From NCBI GenBank assembly GCA_002482925.1, contig DLGX01000011.1, positions 1-26,868 of the forward strand: a stretch of 26,868 nucleotides of DNA, in the 5' to 3' direction. Positions 14,941 through 22,118 of the stretch are shown piece by piece (position 1 is the first letter of the stretch; each line of letters starts with the position of its first letter). The notes beneath the pieces are model-generated. The model did no database searches. It was not told the origin of the DNA and saw only the letters and a list, made by a program, of their open reading frames with translations. The translations under genes and the position numbers were made by a program. Source of the stretch: Candidatus Saccharibacteria bacterium UBA7683. Lineage in GTDB: Bacteria; Patescibacteriota; Saccharimonadia; Saccharimonadales; UBA7683.

Positions 14941-16116
14941 CTATTTTCTAAAAAGTACCACCCTGTAGCTACTCGACATAAGTTGAATCATCCTTCTCAT
15001 TTCCTGCTCTTTCCCCTGTGCTGCCGCGCCCTTTCTCATAGCATTAGAAACAATTCTGTATGGGTCAGCGTAGCTTTCTGAGCTTGCAATGAATTCATCC
15101 ATTCGTTCAGATTCGACGTTCTTTACTCCAAACTTTCGTACACCCCATTGTGTCACCTTGTTCCAGTCTGGTATAACCGAAATATCGAAGAGCCCAGGAT
15201 ACCTCAATTGATCGTATTGGGTAACGCTAACGTGACCTCGCATAACTTGTACATCTGTTCCTGCATTTGGTCCGTAGTCCATAGTAATCACCACGCCCTT
15301 CAGTATAAGGCCAGAGAGTTTTTCGAGCGTTGGTACAAGCTCAGGTTGAAATGGCTTGGTAGTGGCATTAGGATAAGTACGCAAAGTTTCTGCGGCCTGA
15401 TCGGCAAGATCTTCTGTCGCAGTATCATACACGAAGTCTAGTTCGCCGTCAGAAGCACCAACATACATTAATCCGGGTTTTGGTTCACCAAGTTGAGCTG
15501 CAACTTCAAAAGGTAGCATATCAAGGAGTTCGTTTGTAACTACCGCGCCCACATTCTGGGGTGCAAAGTCTAGGTCTTCAATGCTGCTGTGTACGAATAC
15601 AGGGTCAGCTATTCGATTATTGCTTGCACGCGCTCTTTCAACTTGTGCTTTCTGGCGATCAAGTAACTGGGCAGTTTTATCGATCATTATTGGTCGAATT
15701 GGATTATTGATGCGATCGGCGCGCATAATTTTAGATGCACCTGAAAGAAGATTAAGCATCATGGTTCCATCTCCGCCGCCAACCTCGATAACTGTTAGAG
15801 GGTTATTACTCAGTAGCTCGCCAGTTTCTATCGCAACAATTTCACCTACAGCCGCACCAGTGCCTGGATATGCTACCATTGTGCCAAAACTATCCACTGC
15901 TCTCCCGTCGGTGTTATTTGGAGTAAAATTAGATTGCGTGTAAAAGCCTGGCGCGTCTTCTCCGTAACCATACATGCTTCTTTCAGTAAATGTACCATAT
16001 GTCATACGACCATTGGGTAAGGAATTGATTTCATCGAGAATAGCACCTTTAAGAACATGGGCTCTTTCGATATCATCGGGTGTGGCTTGTAATCTATACT
16101 GATCAAGTACGTTCAT
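14941..16116 (-). CDS. MidA-like SAM-dependent methyltransferase
   Basis: This 391-residue protein resembles the MidA/NDUFAF7 (PF02636) arginine methyltransferase family. It has a SAM-binding glycine motif TVIEVGGGDGTMM, a long helical insert, VVTNELLDMLPFEV (the family's N-E-L-x-D motif) and VVITMDYGPN. The mitochondrial member methylates a complex I subunit, but organisms of this type are generally thought to lack complex I, so another target must exist. The ATG follows a TTGACG-17-TATAAT promoter with a one-base predicted leader and no RBS. It is monocistronic, convergent with the reductase. Confidence 0.75.
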   Translation of the reverse strand: MNVLDQYRLQATPDDIERAHVLKGAILDEINSLPNGRMTYGTFTERSMYGYGEDAPGFYTQSNFTPNNTDGRAVDSFGTMVAYPGTGAAVGEIVAIETGELLSNNPLTVIEVGGGDGTMMLNLLSGASKIMRADRINNPIRPIMIDKTAQLLDRQKAQVERARASNNRIADPVFVHSSIEDLDFAPQNVGAVVTNELLDMLPFEVAAQLGEPKPGLMYVGASDGELDFVYDTATEDLADQAAETLRTYPNATTKPFQPELVPTLEKLSGLILKGVVITMDYGPNAGTDVQVMRGHVSVTQYDQLRYPGLFDISVIPDWNKVTQWGVRKFGVKNVESERMDEFIASSESYADPYRIVSNAMRKGAAAQGKEQEMRRMIQLMSSSYRVVLFRK

Positions 16117-16123
16117 TTAGCAT

Positions 16124-16152
16124 ATTATACTAATAAGTTAAATAATCGTCAA
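16124..16152 (-). promoter_or_regulatory. Promoter of MidA-like gene, leaderless
   Basis: On the minus strand TTGACG (16152-16147), a 17-bp spacer and TATAAT (16129-16124) form a near-consensus promoter. The predicted start is 16117, one base before the ATG. Confidence 0.8.
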
Positions 16153-16271
16153 TATTCTATGATGGACGTATAGTATTATTGCAAGTTCGAGTACTCTAGC
16201 TATTAATTGCTTCAGCTATGGTACTGAGTGAACTAACCTTTTTGACATACTTGTAGCTCGTAGATAAAGAT

Positions 16272-17978
16272 TTAGCTAAGATATTTTTGTCTAAGCACAA
16301 ATACTACTACTGGTAGACCAATCAAAATTGAGATAGCCACATAAGCAAGATTGATGTTCTCACCTGTTTCAGCAAGGCTACTTGAGTCGGTAGTGGTTGA
16401 ACTCGAGCTCAATGCATTTGTGGCAACCACAGGTAAACCTAGGCCTGCTGGATCTACTATTACACCGTTTTCTGTTTGGTCTTCGTCGTATTCTTGGCCA
16501 TCAGTAATTTGGTAATCTACTCTAAATACCACCTGATCATCGATTAACTCTCCGCTGAGTTGGTAGCCGTTAATGGTCGTGTACTGTCCGTTGTCCCATT
16601 TTCTAAGCACGTAGTTTGAACTGCCGGAGTTGCCAAAGAACATTTGCGTAATATTCGCAGTAGTTCCAGGGGTAGCGCAGTCTATTCTAAAACCGCTTAT
16701 GCCCATTGGGTAGTCGAATCCAGCATCGGCCGATTCGCTAGACTCCCCTCCTACTTGAACGCTGTAGACTCTTTCGCAGTCTGTGGCGATAACTTGGTAT
16801 TCTTCGGTAAGTGGGTTAATAAAACTTGCAACATTTGCTTGATTGACATCAGCTGTACTGTCACTGTTGGCATCGCCGTTATTTGGGCCGTCATTTTCTT
16901 CAGTGTCAAGAATACCGTCTTCGTCTGAATCAGCGTTTGCTGGCGTTATAAACTGAGCAAACTGCACGTCGTCTATATGTCCGTTGCTGTAGCCGCCCAC
17001 ACTATATACGTAGCCGTTATTAACCACACTGCTGCTTTTTTCAACCGGGTTTGGCAAAGTTGTTGAAGAAGTTTGCCAAGTATCTATAGTGCCGTCGTTC
17101 AGTATCTCTGCGTAATAAATACTATCGCCTACGGCCCCAAGGCTCGCACCGCCACCTAGTACATATATATAGTTGTTGTTAACAACCGAACTACCACTCA
17201 CGACAGCTGTAGGCATCGGATTAGATGAAACAGCCCACGAGCTTACCGAACCATCAATGTTAAGGTTTCCAATAAATACATCCGCTAGAGGGCTAAAGCC
17301 GCTTCCAATTCCACCTGCTACGTACACACGATTATTATTAACAACTGCTGTTCCTTCAAGACTGTAATCTGGCACAGTTCCACCGTTAGTCCAGGAACCT
17401 ATGGTTCCATTAACGTTTATGGGTGCGTAGTAGATTTTATTTGAAAGACCAGCAGTGGTATCCATTCCGCCAATCACGTACATATAATCGTTATTAACTA
17501 CGGTAGAATGACCAACCAATTGTTGCGGTAAAGAAGTGGTGGTGTTCCATGTACCAACGGTACCGTCACTATTAAGCGGGGCGTAATAAATGGTACTTGA
17601 AGAGCCGTTGCCGCCATTGGGTGCACCACCTACTTGATAAATATATCCGTTGTGAATTACGGTGCTTGAATCATAGACTGCATTTGGTAACGGCGTAGTT
17701 GCAGCCCATTCGCCAATTGTGCCATCAGAATTGATATGCGCAAAGTTTACAGTAACGCTTGAACCTCCTTGGGTACTCGCCCCGCCTAGCTGGTATATAT
17801 AGTCATTGTAGACGGCAGATGTTAAATCTGAGGTTGCAAGCGGTAATGAGCTTGTAGCTTGAAATGGCGAAACGCCGTTCGTGCTCAGAGCATGTACCGC
17901 AGGACTCAGTGCAAACACAACCACAGAAAATGTGGCCAGTATCGCAGTCTTTAGAATATCCCCTGCGGTTATACGCAT
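16272..17978 (-). CDS. Kelch-repeat surface protein with LAETG sorting signal
   Basis: This 568-residue secreted protein has an N-terminal signal peptide (hydrophobic to about residue 30, ending AVHA). It continues with six kelch-like repeats of about 50 residues (each with NN-x-YIY-x-x-GG and DGT-x-x-x-W), about 55-350. A Ca-binding thrombospondin-type-3-like stretch follows (DSDEDGILDTEENDGPNNGD), then a beta-rich domain at about 385-510, a Ser/Thr linker, and LAETG at 535-539 with a hydrophobic helix and basic tail RQKYLS. The end is a sortase substrate signal, so the protein is likely attached to peptidoglycan, with a beta-propeller displayed outward for binding or adhesion. The RBS GAGGGG precedes the ATG. 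No sortase gene is in the window. Confidence 0.88.
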   Translation of the reverse strand: MRITAGDILKTAILATFSVVVFALSPAVHALSTNGVSPFQATSSLPLATSDLTSAVYNDYIYQLGGASTQGGSSVTVNFAHINSDGTIGEWAATTPLPNAVYDSSTVIHNGYIYQVGGAPNGGNGSSSTIYYAPLNSDGTVGTWNTTTSLPQQLVGHSTVVNNDYMYVIGGMDTTAGLSNKIYYAPINVNGTIGSWTNGGTVPDYSLEGTAVVNNNRVYVAGGIGSGFSPLADVFIGNLNIDGSVSSWAVSSNPMPTAVVSGSSVVNNNYIYVLGGGASLGAVGDSIYYAEILNDGTIDTWQTSSTTLPNPVEKSSSVVNNGYVYSVGGYSNGHIDDVQFAQFITPANADSDEDGILDTEENDGPNNGDANSDSTADVNQANVASFINPLTEEYQVIATDCERVYSVQVGGESSESADAGFDYPMGISGFRIDCATPGTTANITQMFFGNSGSSNYVLRKWDNGQYTTINGYQLSGELIDDQVVFRVDYQITDGQEYDEDQTENGVIVDPAGLGLPVVATNALSSSSTTTDSSSLAETGENINLAYVAISILIGLPVVVFVLRQKYLS

Positions 17979-18008
17979 GTTCCCCTCTTCACTAAAGTAA
18001 TTATGCTA

Positions 18009-18037
18009 ATTGTATCGATTGTGCTTGTGTATTACAA
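18009..18037 (-). promoter_or_regulatory. Promoter of kelch surface protein gene
   Basis: On the minus strand TTGTAA (18037-18032), a 17-bp spacer and TACAAT (18014-18009) form a promoter that gives a leader of about 24 bases containing the GAGGGG RBS. This gene is thus initiated in the classical way, unlike most other first genes here. Confidence 0.65.
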
Positions 18038-18072
18038 CTAGTTTAACTATTCAAAATAAGACGAACCGGAAT

Positions 18073-18432
18073 TTAGCTTTGCACTGAGCGTAAAATCTTT
18101 TCCATAGCTTTTCCCTTGGCGAGCTCATCGACTAGTTTGTCGAGGTAGCGAATTTCCTGCATGATTGGTTCTTTAATGTCTTCTACGCGAATTCCACAGA
18201 TGAAACCTGTAATTAGTTTCCTTGCAGGATTTAACTTGGGTGCATTAGCAAAAAATGTTTCAAAATCTGTCTGATCTTCAAGAACTTTTTTTAAATCCGC
18301 ATTACTATACCCAGTAAGCCAAGTAATAATTTCATCAACTTCGGTCTTGGTACGTCCTTTTCGCTCAGCTTTAGTAATATACAGCGGGTACACACTTGCA
18401 AAACTCATAGTATAAATTCGATGTTTTTCCAT
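18073..18432 (-). CDS. DUF2200 family protein
   Basis: This 119-residue protein starts with the family hallmark KHRIYTMSFASVYPLY and continues with KAERKGRTKTEVDEIITWLT and a conserved CGIRVEDI segment. It matches DUF2200 across its length. No function is established for the family; it is predicted to be soluble and helical. Its ATG follows TAAAAT (18447-18442) by nine bases with no RBS, so the transcript is near-leaderless. It diverges from the kinase-like gene. Confidence 0.85.
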   Translation of the reverse strand: MEKHRIYTMSFASVYPLYITKAERKGRTKTEVDEIITWLTGYSNADLKKVLEDQTDFETFFANAPKLNPARKLITGFICGIRVEDIKEPIMQEIRYLDKLVDELAKGKAMEKILRSVQS

Positions 18433-18441
18433 TATAGCCTT

Positions 18442-18447
18442 ATTTTA
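18442..18447 (-). promoter_or_regulatory. -10 box of DUF2200 gene
   Basis: TAAAAT on the minus strand predicts a start about three bases before the ATG. A TATAATG that includes the start codon itself lies too close to serve as the -10 box. Confidence 0.5.
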
Positions 18448-18492
18448 ACATGCAGTTTGTTTCGAAAACCTTTCGTTTTTACTTTCTTAAAG

Positions 18493-18498
18493 TACACT
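18493..18498 (+). promoter_or_regulatory. -10 box of kinase-like gene, leaderless
   Basis: TACACT followed by TAAACT and then the ATG at 18505 repeats the csoR arrangement (TATACT, TAAAGT, ATG). Transcription should begin on the start codon. No RBS is present and the -35 is poor. Confidence 0.65.
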
Positions 18499-18504
18499 TA
18501 AACT

Positions 18505-19287
18505 ATGTCACGGCAAAGAATGAACGATCGAGAGCATCGTAATAATAAGACCTTAGATCGCAAACAGGTGTTTTTAGTTACCGAAAATGAAACTTCAAGT
18601 GTAGAAATGCACTTTGGAAAAAAGTACACTAACCTATTTGAAAAAACAATCGATGCATTTACACAGATACCTTCAAAATATGTAGGCAAGATTCTAGCTA
18701 TTGATAGAAAGAACCCTGTCTTAGTTGTTACATATCTTGGAAGAACGCTTGAACCATCTGCTGAAAGTGTGCCAAAGATTCTCAGTACTCTCAGGGATAT
18801 TCATAATGAAAATACAGTGCAGGAAATCTTCAAAGTACCTCGGTATATTCAGTCATTTTACGAAATATTTGAAGATGAGTATGTCCAGTCGCTTATTAAA
18901 TATATTGAAGAATCAGCATTTAAGTGTAGTGCTGGATTCGGAATCGATGATCCGGTAGCAAGCAACTTTACCGAAGATTCGACAGGTGTGCATCTGGTAG
19001 ACTTAGATCACTTTTCTAGTAAGGTAAGTCTTAGTTATCAAATGGGATTTATTATTGCCGACATTGATGTTCTTACTAATCAAAAGTACCGATCTGTTAA
19101 TGCTATGCAAAAAACTGCCAGACCGTTTCTTGATGATTTTAATAAAAGCGAAGAAGTAGCTTTAGTCTGTGGTTATATTAGTCGTCTCTGTATAGACGTC
19201 ATCAACGCCCAACATAATTTTAACTCGCATCGTTCTAATGAATCTTTAAAACATATACATAAGCTAATAAACTTACTGATCGCTTGA
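18505..19287 (+). CDS. Putative APH/choline-kinase-like phosphotransferase
   Basis: This 260-residue soluble protein shows the order of motifs of aminoglycoside-phosphotransferase/choline-kinase folds. There is a basic N-terminus, a beta-rich lobe ending VLVVTYLGRTLEP (about 72-84, the hinge strand), a STLRDIHNEN helix, and a catalytic-loop-like D149-x4-N154 (DDPVASNF). VDLDHF (165-170) follows, with D166 or D168 at the Mg-binding position. Spacing fits, but the usual HGD is GID/D, so activity is uncertain. The substrate is unknown and I would not assume antibiotic resistance. The 3' end overlaps the pyrB 3' end by 15 bases tail to tail. Weak similarity only, hence moderate confidence. Confidence 0.55.
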   Translation: MSRQRMNDREHRNNKTLDRKQVFLVTENETSSVEMHFGKKYTNLFEKTIDAFTQIPSKYVGKILAIDRKNPVLVVTYLGRTLEPSAESVPKILSTLRDIHNENTVQEIFKVPRYIQSFYEIFEDEYVQSLIKYIEESAFKCSAGFGIDDPVASNFTEDSTGVHLVDLDHFSSKVSLSYQMGFIIADIDVLTNQKYRSVNAMQKTARPFLDDFNKSEEVALVCGYISRLCIDVINAQHNFNSHRSNESLKHIHKLINLLIA

Positions 19288-20220
19288 GGTGGTGCATAAG
19301 TACCCTAATACCCATTCAATAAGTGCCATGCGGACGTACATGCCGTTGCCTGCTTGTTCTATATAAACTGCTCGTGGATCGTCATCTACTTCGGTAGAAA
19401 TTTCATCTACACGTGGAAGCGGGTGCATTATTATTGATTTCTTCTTCATTAATTTTAGATGTTTTTTAGAAATATGGTACGAATTTTCTATAACTGCTTC
19501 ACCTTCAAAGCGTTCTTTTTGAATTCTGGTCCAATATACTACATCTGCATCTGGCAGCACCGATTCAAGATCTTCAGTTTCTATAAACTTCACGCCACGT
19601 TTTGTTAAATGGGCTTTTATATCGTTTCCAATTTTAAGTTCTTTTGGCGAAACATAGGTAATGGTGTTGCCCGAATACTTTGCAAGTAGGTATGAAAGCG
19701 ACCGAGCTGTTCTGCCGTGCAGTAAATCGCCGCCAATTATTACATTTAAGTCTTCAGTGCGACCAAGTTCTTTTTTAATGGTGTACATATCAAGCAGCGC
19801 CTGGGTTGGGTGCTGCCCTGCTCCGTCACCTGCGTTTATTATCGGCACTTTACTTACTTTAGCGGCTCGTTCTGCTGCATGGTTTTCATGGTGGCGCAGC
19901 ACAATTGCGCTTGGCTGGTATTGACATAGTACGCGAATACTATCTTCTAGGGTCTCACCTTTTATAGCTGAAGAAAATTCACGGGCGTTTTCAGTACCAA
20001 TTACTTGCATGCCGAGATGTTGGCCGGCTGCAGCAAATGACATTCTGGTTCGGGTGGATGGTTCGTAAAATATGGTGAACAGCATTTCGCTGCTGAGTAA
20101 ATCACCTAACTTTTCGTGTCTTTGTTTGTCATGCATGATGACTTCAAGCTCAGCTGCACGATTAAAAATAAGACTCATCAGTTTTGGTGTAAACTGCTGA
20201 GCCTTAAGTACGTGATTCAT
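19273..20220 (-). CDS. pyrB: Aspartate carbamoyltransferase catalytic subunit
   Basis: This 315-residue enzyme joins carbamoyl phosphate and L-aspartate to give carbamoyl-aspartate, the committed step of pyrimidine synthesis. Diagnostic motifs are the carbamoyl-phosphate loop STRTR (55-59), VLRHHENHAA, the GDGAGQHPTQALLD block and MHPLPRVDEI near the C-terminus. It is full length for a catalytic chain. No pyrI, carAB, pyrC or pyrD is adjacent. The ATG has no RBS and lies ten bases after TATAAT, giving a leader of about four bases. Its 3' end overlaps the kinase-like gene. Confidence 0.95.
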   Translation of the reverse strand: MNHVLKAQQFTPKLMSLIFNRAAELEVIMHDKQRHEKLGDLLSSEMLFTIFYEPSTRTRMSFAAAGQHLGMQVIGTENAREFSSAIKGETLEDSIRVLCQYQPSAIVLRHHENHAAERAAKVSKVPIINAGDGAGQHPTQALLDMYTIKKELGRTEDLNVIIGGDLLHGRTARSLSYLLAKYSGNTITYVSPKELKIGNDIKAHLTKRGVKFIETEDLESVLPDADVVYWTRIQKERFEGEAVIENSYHISKKHLKLMKKKSIIMHPLPRVDEISTEVDDDPRAVYIEQAGNGMYVRMALIEWVLGYLCTTSSDQ

Positions 20221-20230
20221 ATTAATGGGT

Positions 20231-20258
20231 ATTATAGCATGCTCATTAATAATGCAAA
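20231..20258 (-). promoter_or_regulatory. Promoter of pyrB, near-leaderless
   Basis: On the minus strand TTTGCA (20258-20253), a 16-bp spacer and TATAAT (20236-20231) are followed by ten bases and the ATG. The predicted leader is about four bases, too short for an attenuator or RBS. Confidence 0.6.
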
Positions 20259-20267
20259 GCGGGTGTA

Positions 20268-21074
20268 TTAAGAAGTTTTGCGACTATAGAGTAATGAAGC
20301 AGTTGGAATAGCCACTGCTAAAATTCCAATACTCCAAATTACAGCTAGCCATACATGATTACCTACCGGCATACCGAGCATTAGTGAACGCACTGCTTCA
20401 ATAACATGGGTTATCGGCTGGTTGCTTGCAAAGAAGCGAAGGTATTTTCCCATAACTTCGGGAGGGGTAAATGCGCTACTGGCAAAGGTAAGCGGGAATA
20501 TTATAATGAATGTTAGCCACTGTACTGCTTCTACGCTCTTTGCGAATATACCTACAATTGCAGCAAGCCACGAAAACGCAAAGGTAAAGAGCAGTAATAT
20601 TCCGGTGATCGCAACCCAGTCAAGGAGGCTTGCACTTGAGCGAAACCCAATTACTAAGCCCGCAAGTAACATAACTATGGTAGAAATAGTGTTTCTAAAT
20701 AAGTCTGAAACAATGTGCCCTGTTACTACAGCAAGGTTGTTCATTGGAAGTGACCGGAACCTATCCACGATGCCTTTTTGAAGATCGTTACAGACTGCAA
20801 GCGCAGTAGTTGTTGAACCAAACGCCACGGTTTGTACAATTATTCCCGCCATTAAAAAGTTTAGATACGTTACACCTTTAGGAAGAGCTAAAGATATCGC
20901 TCCGCCAAATACTGATGCAAACAATACCAAGAACATAATTGGTTGGAAAAAGGTTCCTAATAGCTGATCGGTGTTGCGAATAATATGCGTGCTACTTCGC
21001 TTGATCATAATAAACGAATCTTGAACTGCAAGTAGTATGCGCGGTTTCTTTTCAAATACTAGTTCAACGGCCAT
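20268..21074 (-). CDS. ABC-2 type transporter permease (DrrB-like)
   Basis: This 268-residue permease has six hydrophobic helices and the ABC-2 look of DrrB: TDQLLGTFFQPIMFLVLFA near the N-terminus, the GIVDRFRSLPM loop, and LTFIIIFPLTFASSAFTPPE with FFASNQPITHVIEAVR. With the DrrA-like ATPase it should export a hydrophobic compound or lipid. The start overlaps the ATPase stop (TAATG). The stop is 47 bases before the pyrB start, with the pyrB promoter between. Confidence 0.9.
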   Translation of the reverse strand: MAVELVFEKKPRILLAVQDSFIMIKRSSTHIIRNTDQLLGTFFQPIMFLVLFASVFGGAISLALPKGVTYLNFLMAGIIVQTVAFGSTTTALAVCNDLQKGIVDRFRSLPMNNLAVVTGHIVSDLFRNTISTIVMLLAGLVIGFRSSASLLDWVAITGILLLFTFAFSWLAAIVGIFAKSVEAVQWLTFIIIFPLTFASSAFTPPEVMGKYLRFFASNQPITHVIEAVRSLMLGMPVGNHVWLAVIWSIGILAVAIPTASLLYSRKTS

Positions 21075-22042
21075 TACTTTGCCCCTTTCTTTGTAGTTTT
21101 AGTCGGTTTTTGCTTGCCGGTAAGTGATAAGAAAACATCGTCGAGTGTTGGTTTATGCACGGTCATTGACGTAATAGCGATTTTTTCTTTTGCAAGAATA
21201 TCGAGCGTGTTTCTCACATCTTTATTGGTATCTTTTATTGCAACTGAAACCGAGTATTCTTTTTCATCGGTTTCGGTTACATTTTTGCCGAGTACTTTTA
21301 CTGCGGCTTCGAGATTTTTAGTATCTGCAAAGTTCAATTCAAGACGGTCGTTGCCAATCTTACTCTTTAGTTGTTTGGCGGTACCTTCGGCAATTACCTT
21401 TCCGCCATCTATTACTACAATTTGATCTGCTAATTGATCAGCTTCTTCTAAGTACTGGGTGGTAAGTAGTATTGTAGTACCTCTGTCCATGAGTTTTCGA
21501 ATGATTTCCCACATTGCTAGGCGTGAACGCGGGTCAAGGCCAGTAGTTGGTTCATCTAAAAAGATTACTGGCGGAGTTGCAATAAGGCTTACTGCAAGAT
21601 CTAGGCGTCTTCGCATGCCACCTGAATAGGTTTTTGCTGGACGATTTGCTGCTTCTACAAGGTCGAATTCTTGTAGTAGTTCGTCAGCACGTGCTTTACC
21701 GCTTTTAGCGGTAAGTCGATACAGGCGACCCATCATAATCAGATTTTCACGACCTGTGAGAAGCTCGTCTACAGCGGCTGATTGACCAGTAAGACCAATT
21801 ACTGAGCGCACTTTGTCAGCATCTGTTTTAATATCGTGACCCTCTACCTTAACAGTTCCACTGTCAAAATTAAGCAGCGTACTTAAAATTCGAACGGTAG
21901 TGGTTTTTCCTGCTCCGTTAGGGCCAAGCAGTGCCAACATGGTGCCGCGTTCTACGTTAATATTGATGCCCTTTAGAACCTTATTGGCCCCATATGACTT
22001 CTTCAGGTTCTTTGCCTGAATTACGTACTTAGTTTTATCCAC
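21074..22042 (-). CDS. ABC transporter ATPase (DrrA-like)
   Basis: This 322-residue ATPase has Walker A GPNGAGKT (40-47), a Q-loop in LTGQSAAVD, signature YSGGMRRRLDLA, Walker B FLDEPTTGLDPRSR and the switch sequence LLTTQYLEEAD. A DrrA-type C-terminal extension (about 230-310) ends in PTLDDVFLSLTG. The H-switch position is Q, as in many DrrA proteins. It powers the adjacent ABC-2 permease for efflux. GTG is the chosen start because AAGGAG sits at the right distance (TCACA spacer). The C-terminus is Lys/Thr-rich. Confidence 0.92.
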   Translation of the reverse strand: MDKTKYVIQAKNLKKSYGANKVLKGININVERGTMLALLGPNGAGKTTTVRILSTLLNFDSGTVKVEGHDIKTDADKVRSVIGLTGQSAAVDELLTGRENLIMMGRLYRLTAKSGKARADELLQEFDLVEAANRPAKTYSGGMRRRLDLAVSLIATPPVIFLDEPTTGLDPRSRLAMWEIIRKLMDRGTTILLTTQYLEEADQLADQIVVIDGGKVIAEGTAKQLKSKIGNDRLELNFADTKNLEAAVKVLGKNVTETDEKEYSVSVAIKDTNKDVRNTLDILAKEKIAITSMTVHKPTLDDVFLSLTGKQKPTKTTKKGAK

Positions 22043-22070
22043 TGTGACTCCTTAGAATATGAATAGCTTA

Positions 22071-22090
22071 TCTGTGTATTTTATCACAGA
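22071..22090. promoter_or_regulatory. Inverted repeat at the DrrA promoter
   Basis: TCTGTG (22071-22076) and CACAGA (22085-22090) are perfect inverted arms with an 8-bp centre. A minus-strand -10-like TAAAAT (22083-22078) lies inside. The position suggests a repressor operator for the drug-type exporter, but no regulator gene is adjacent. Confidence 0.4.
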
Positions 22091-22118
22091 GCATTGTTTA
22101 TTTTAACCGCCTTAACTA

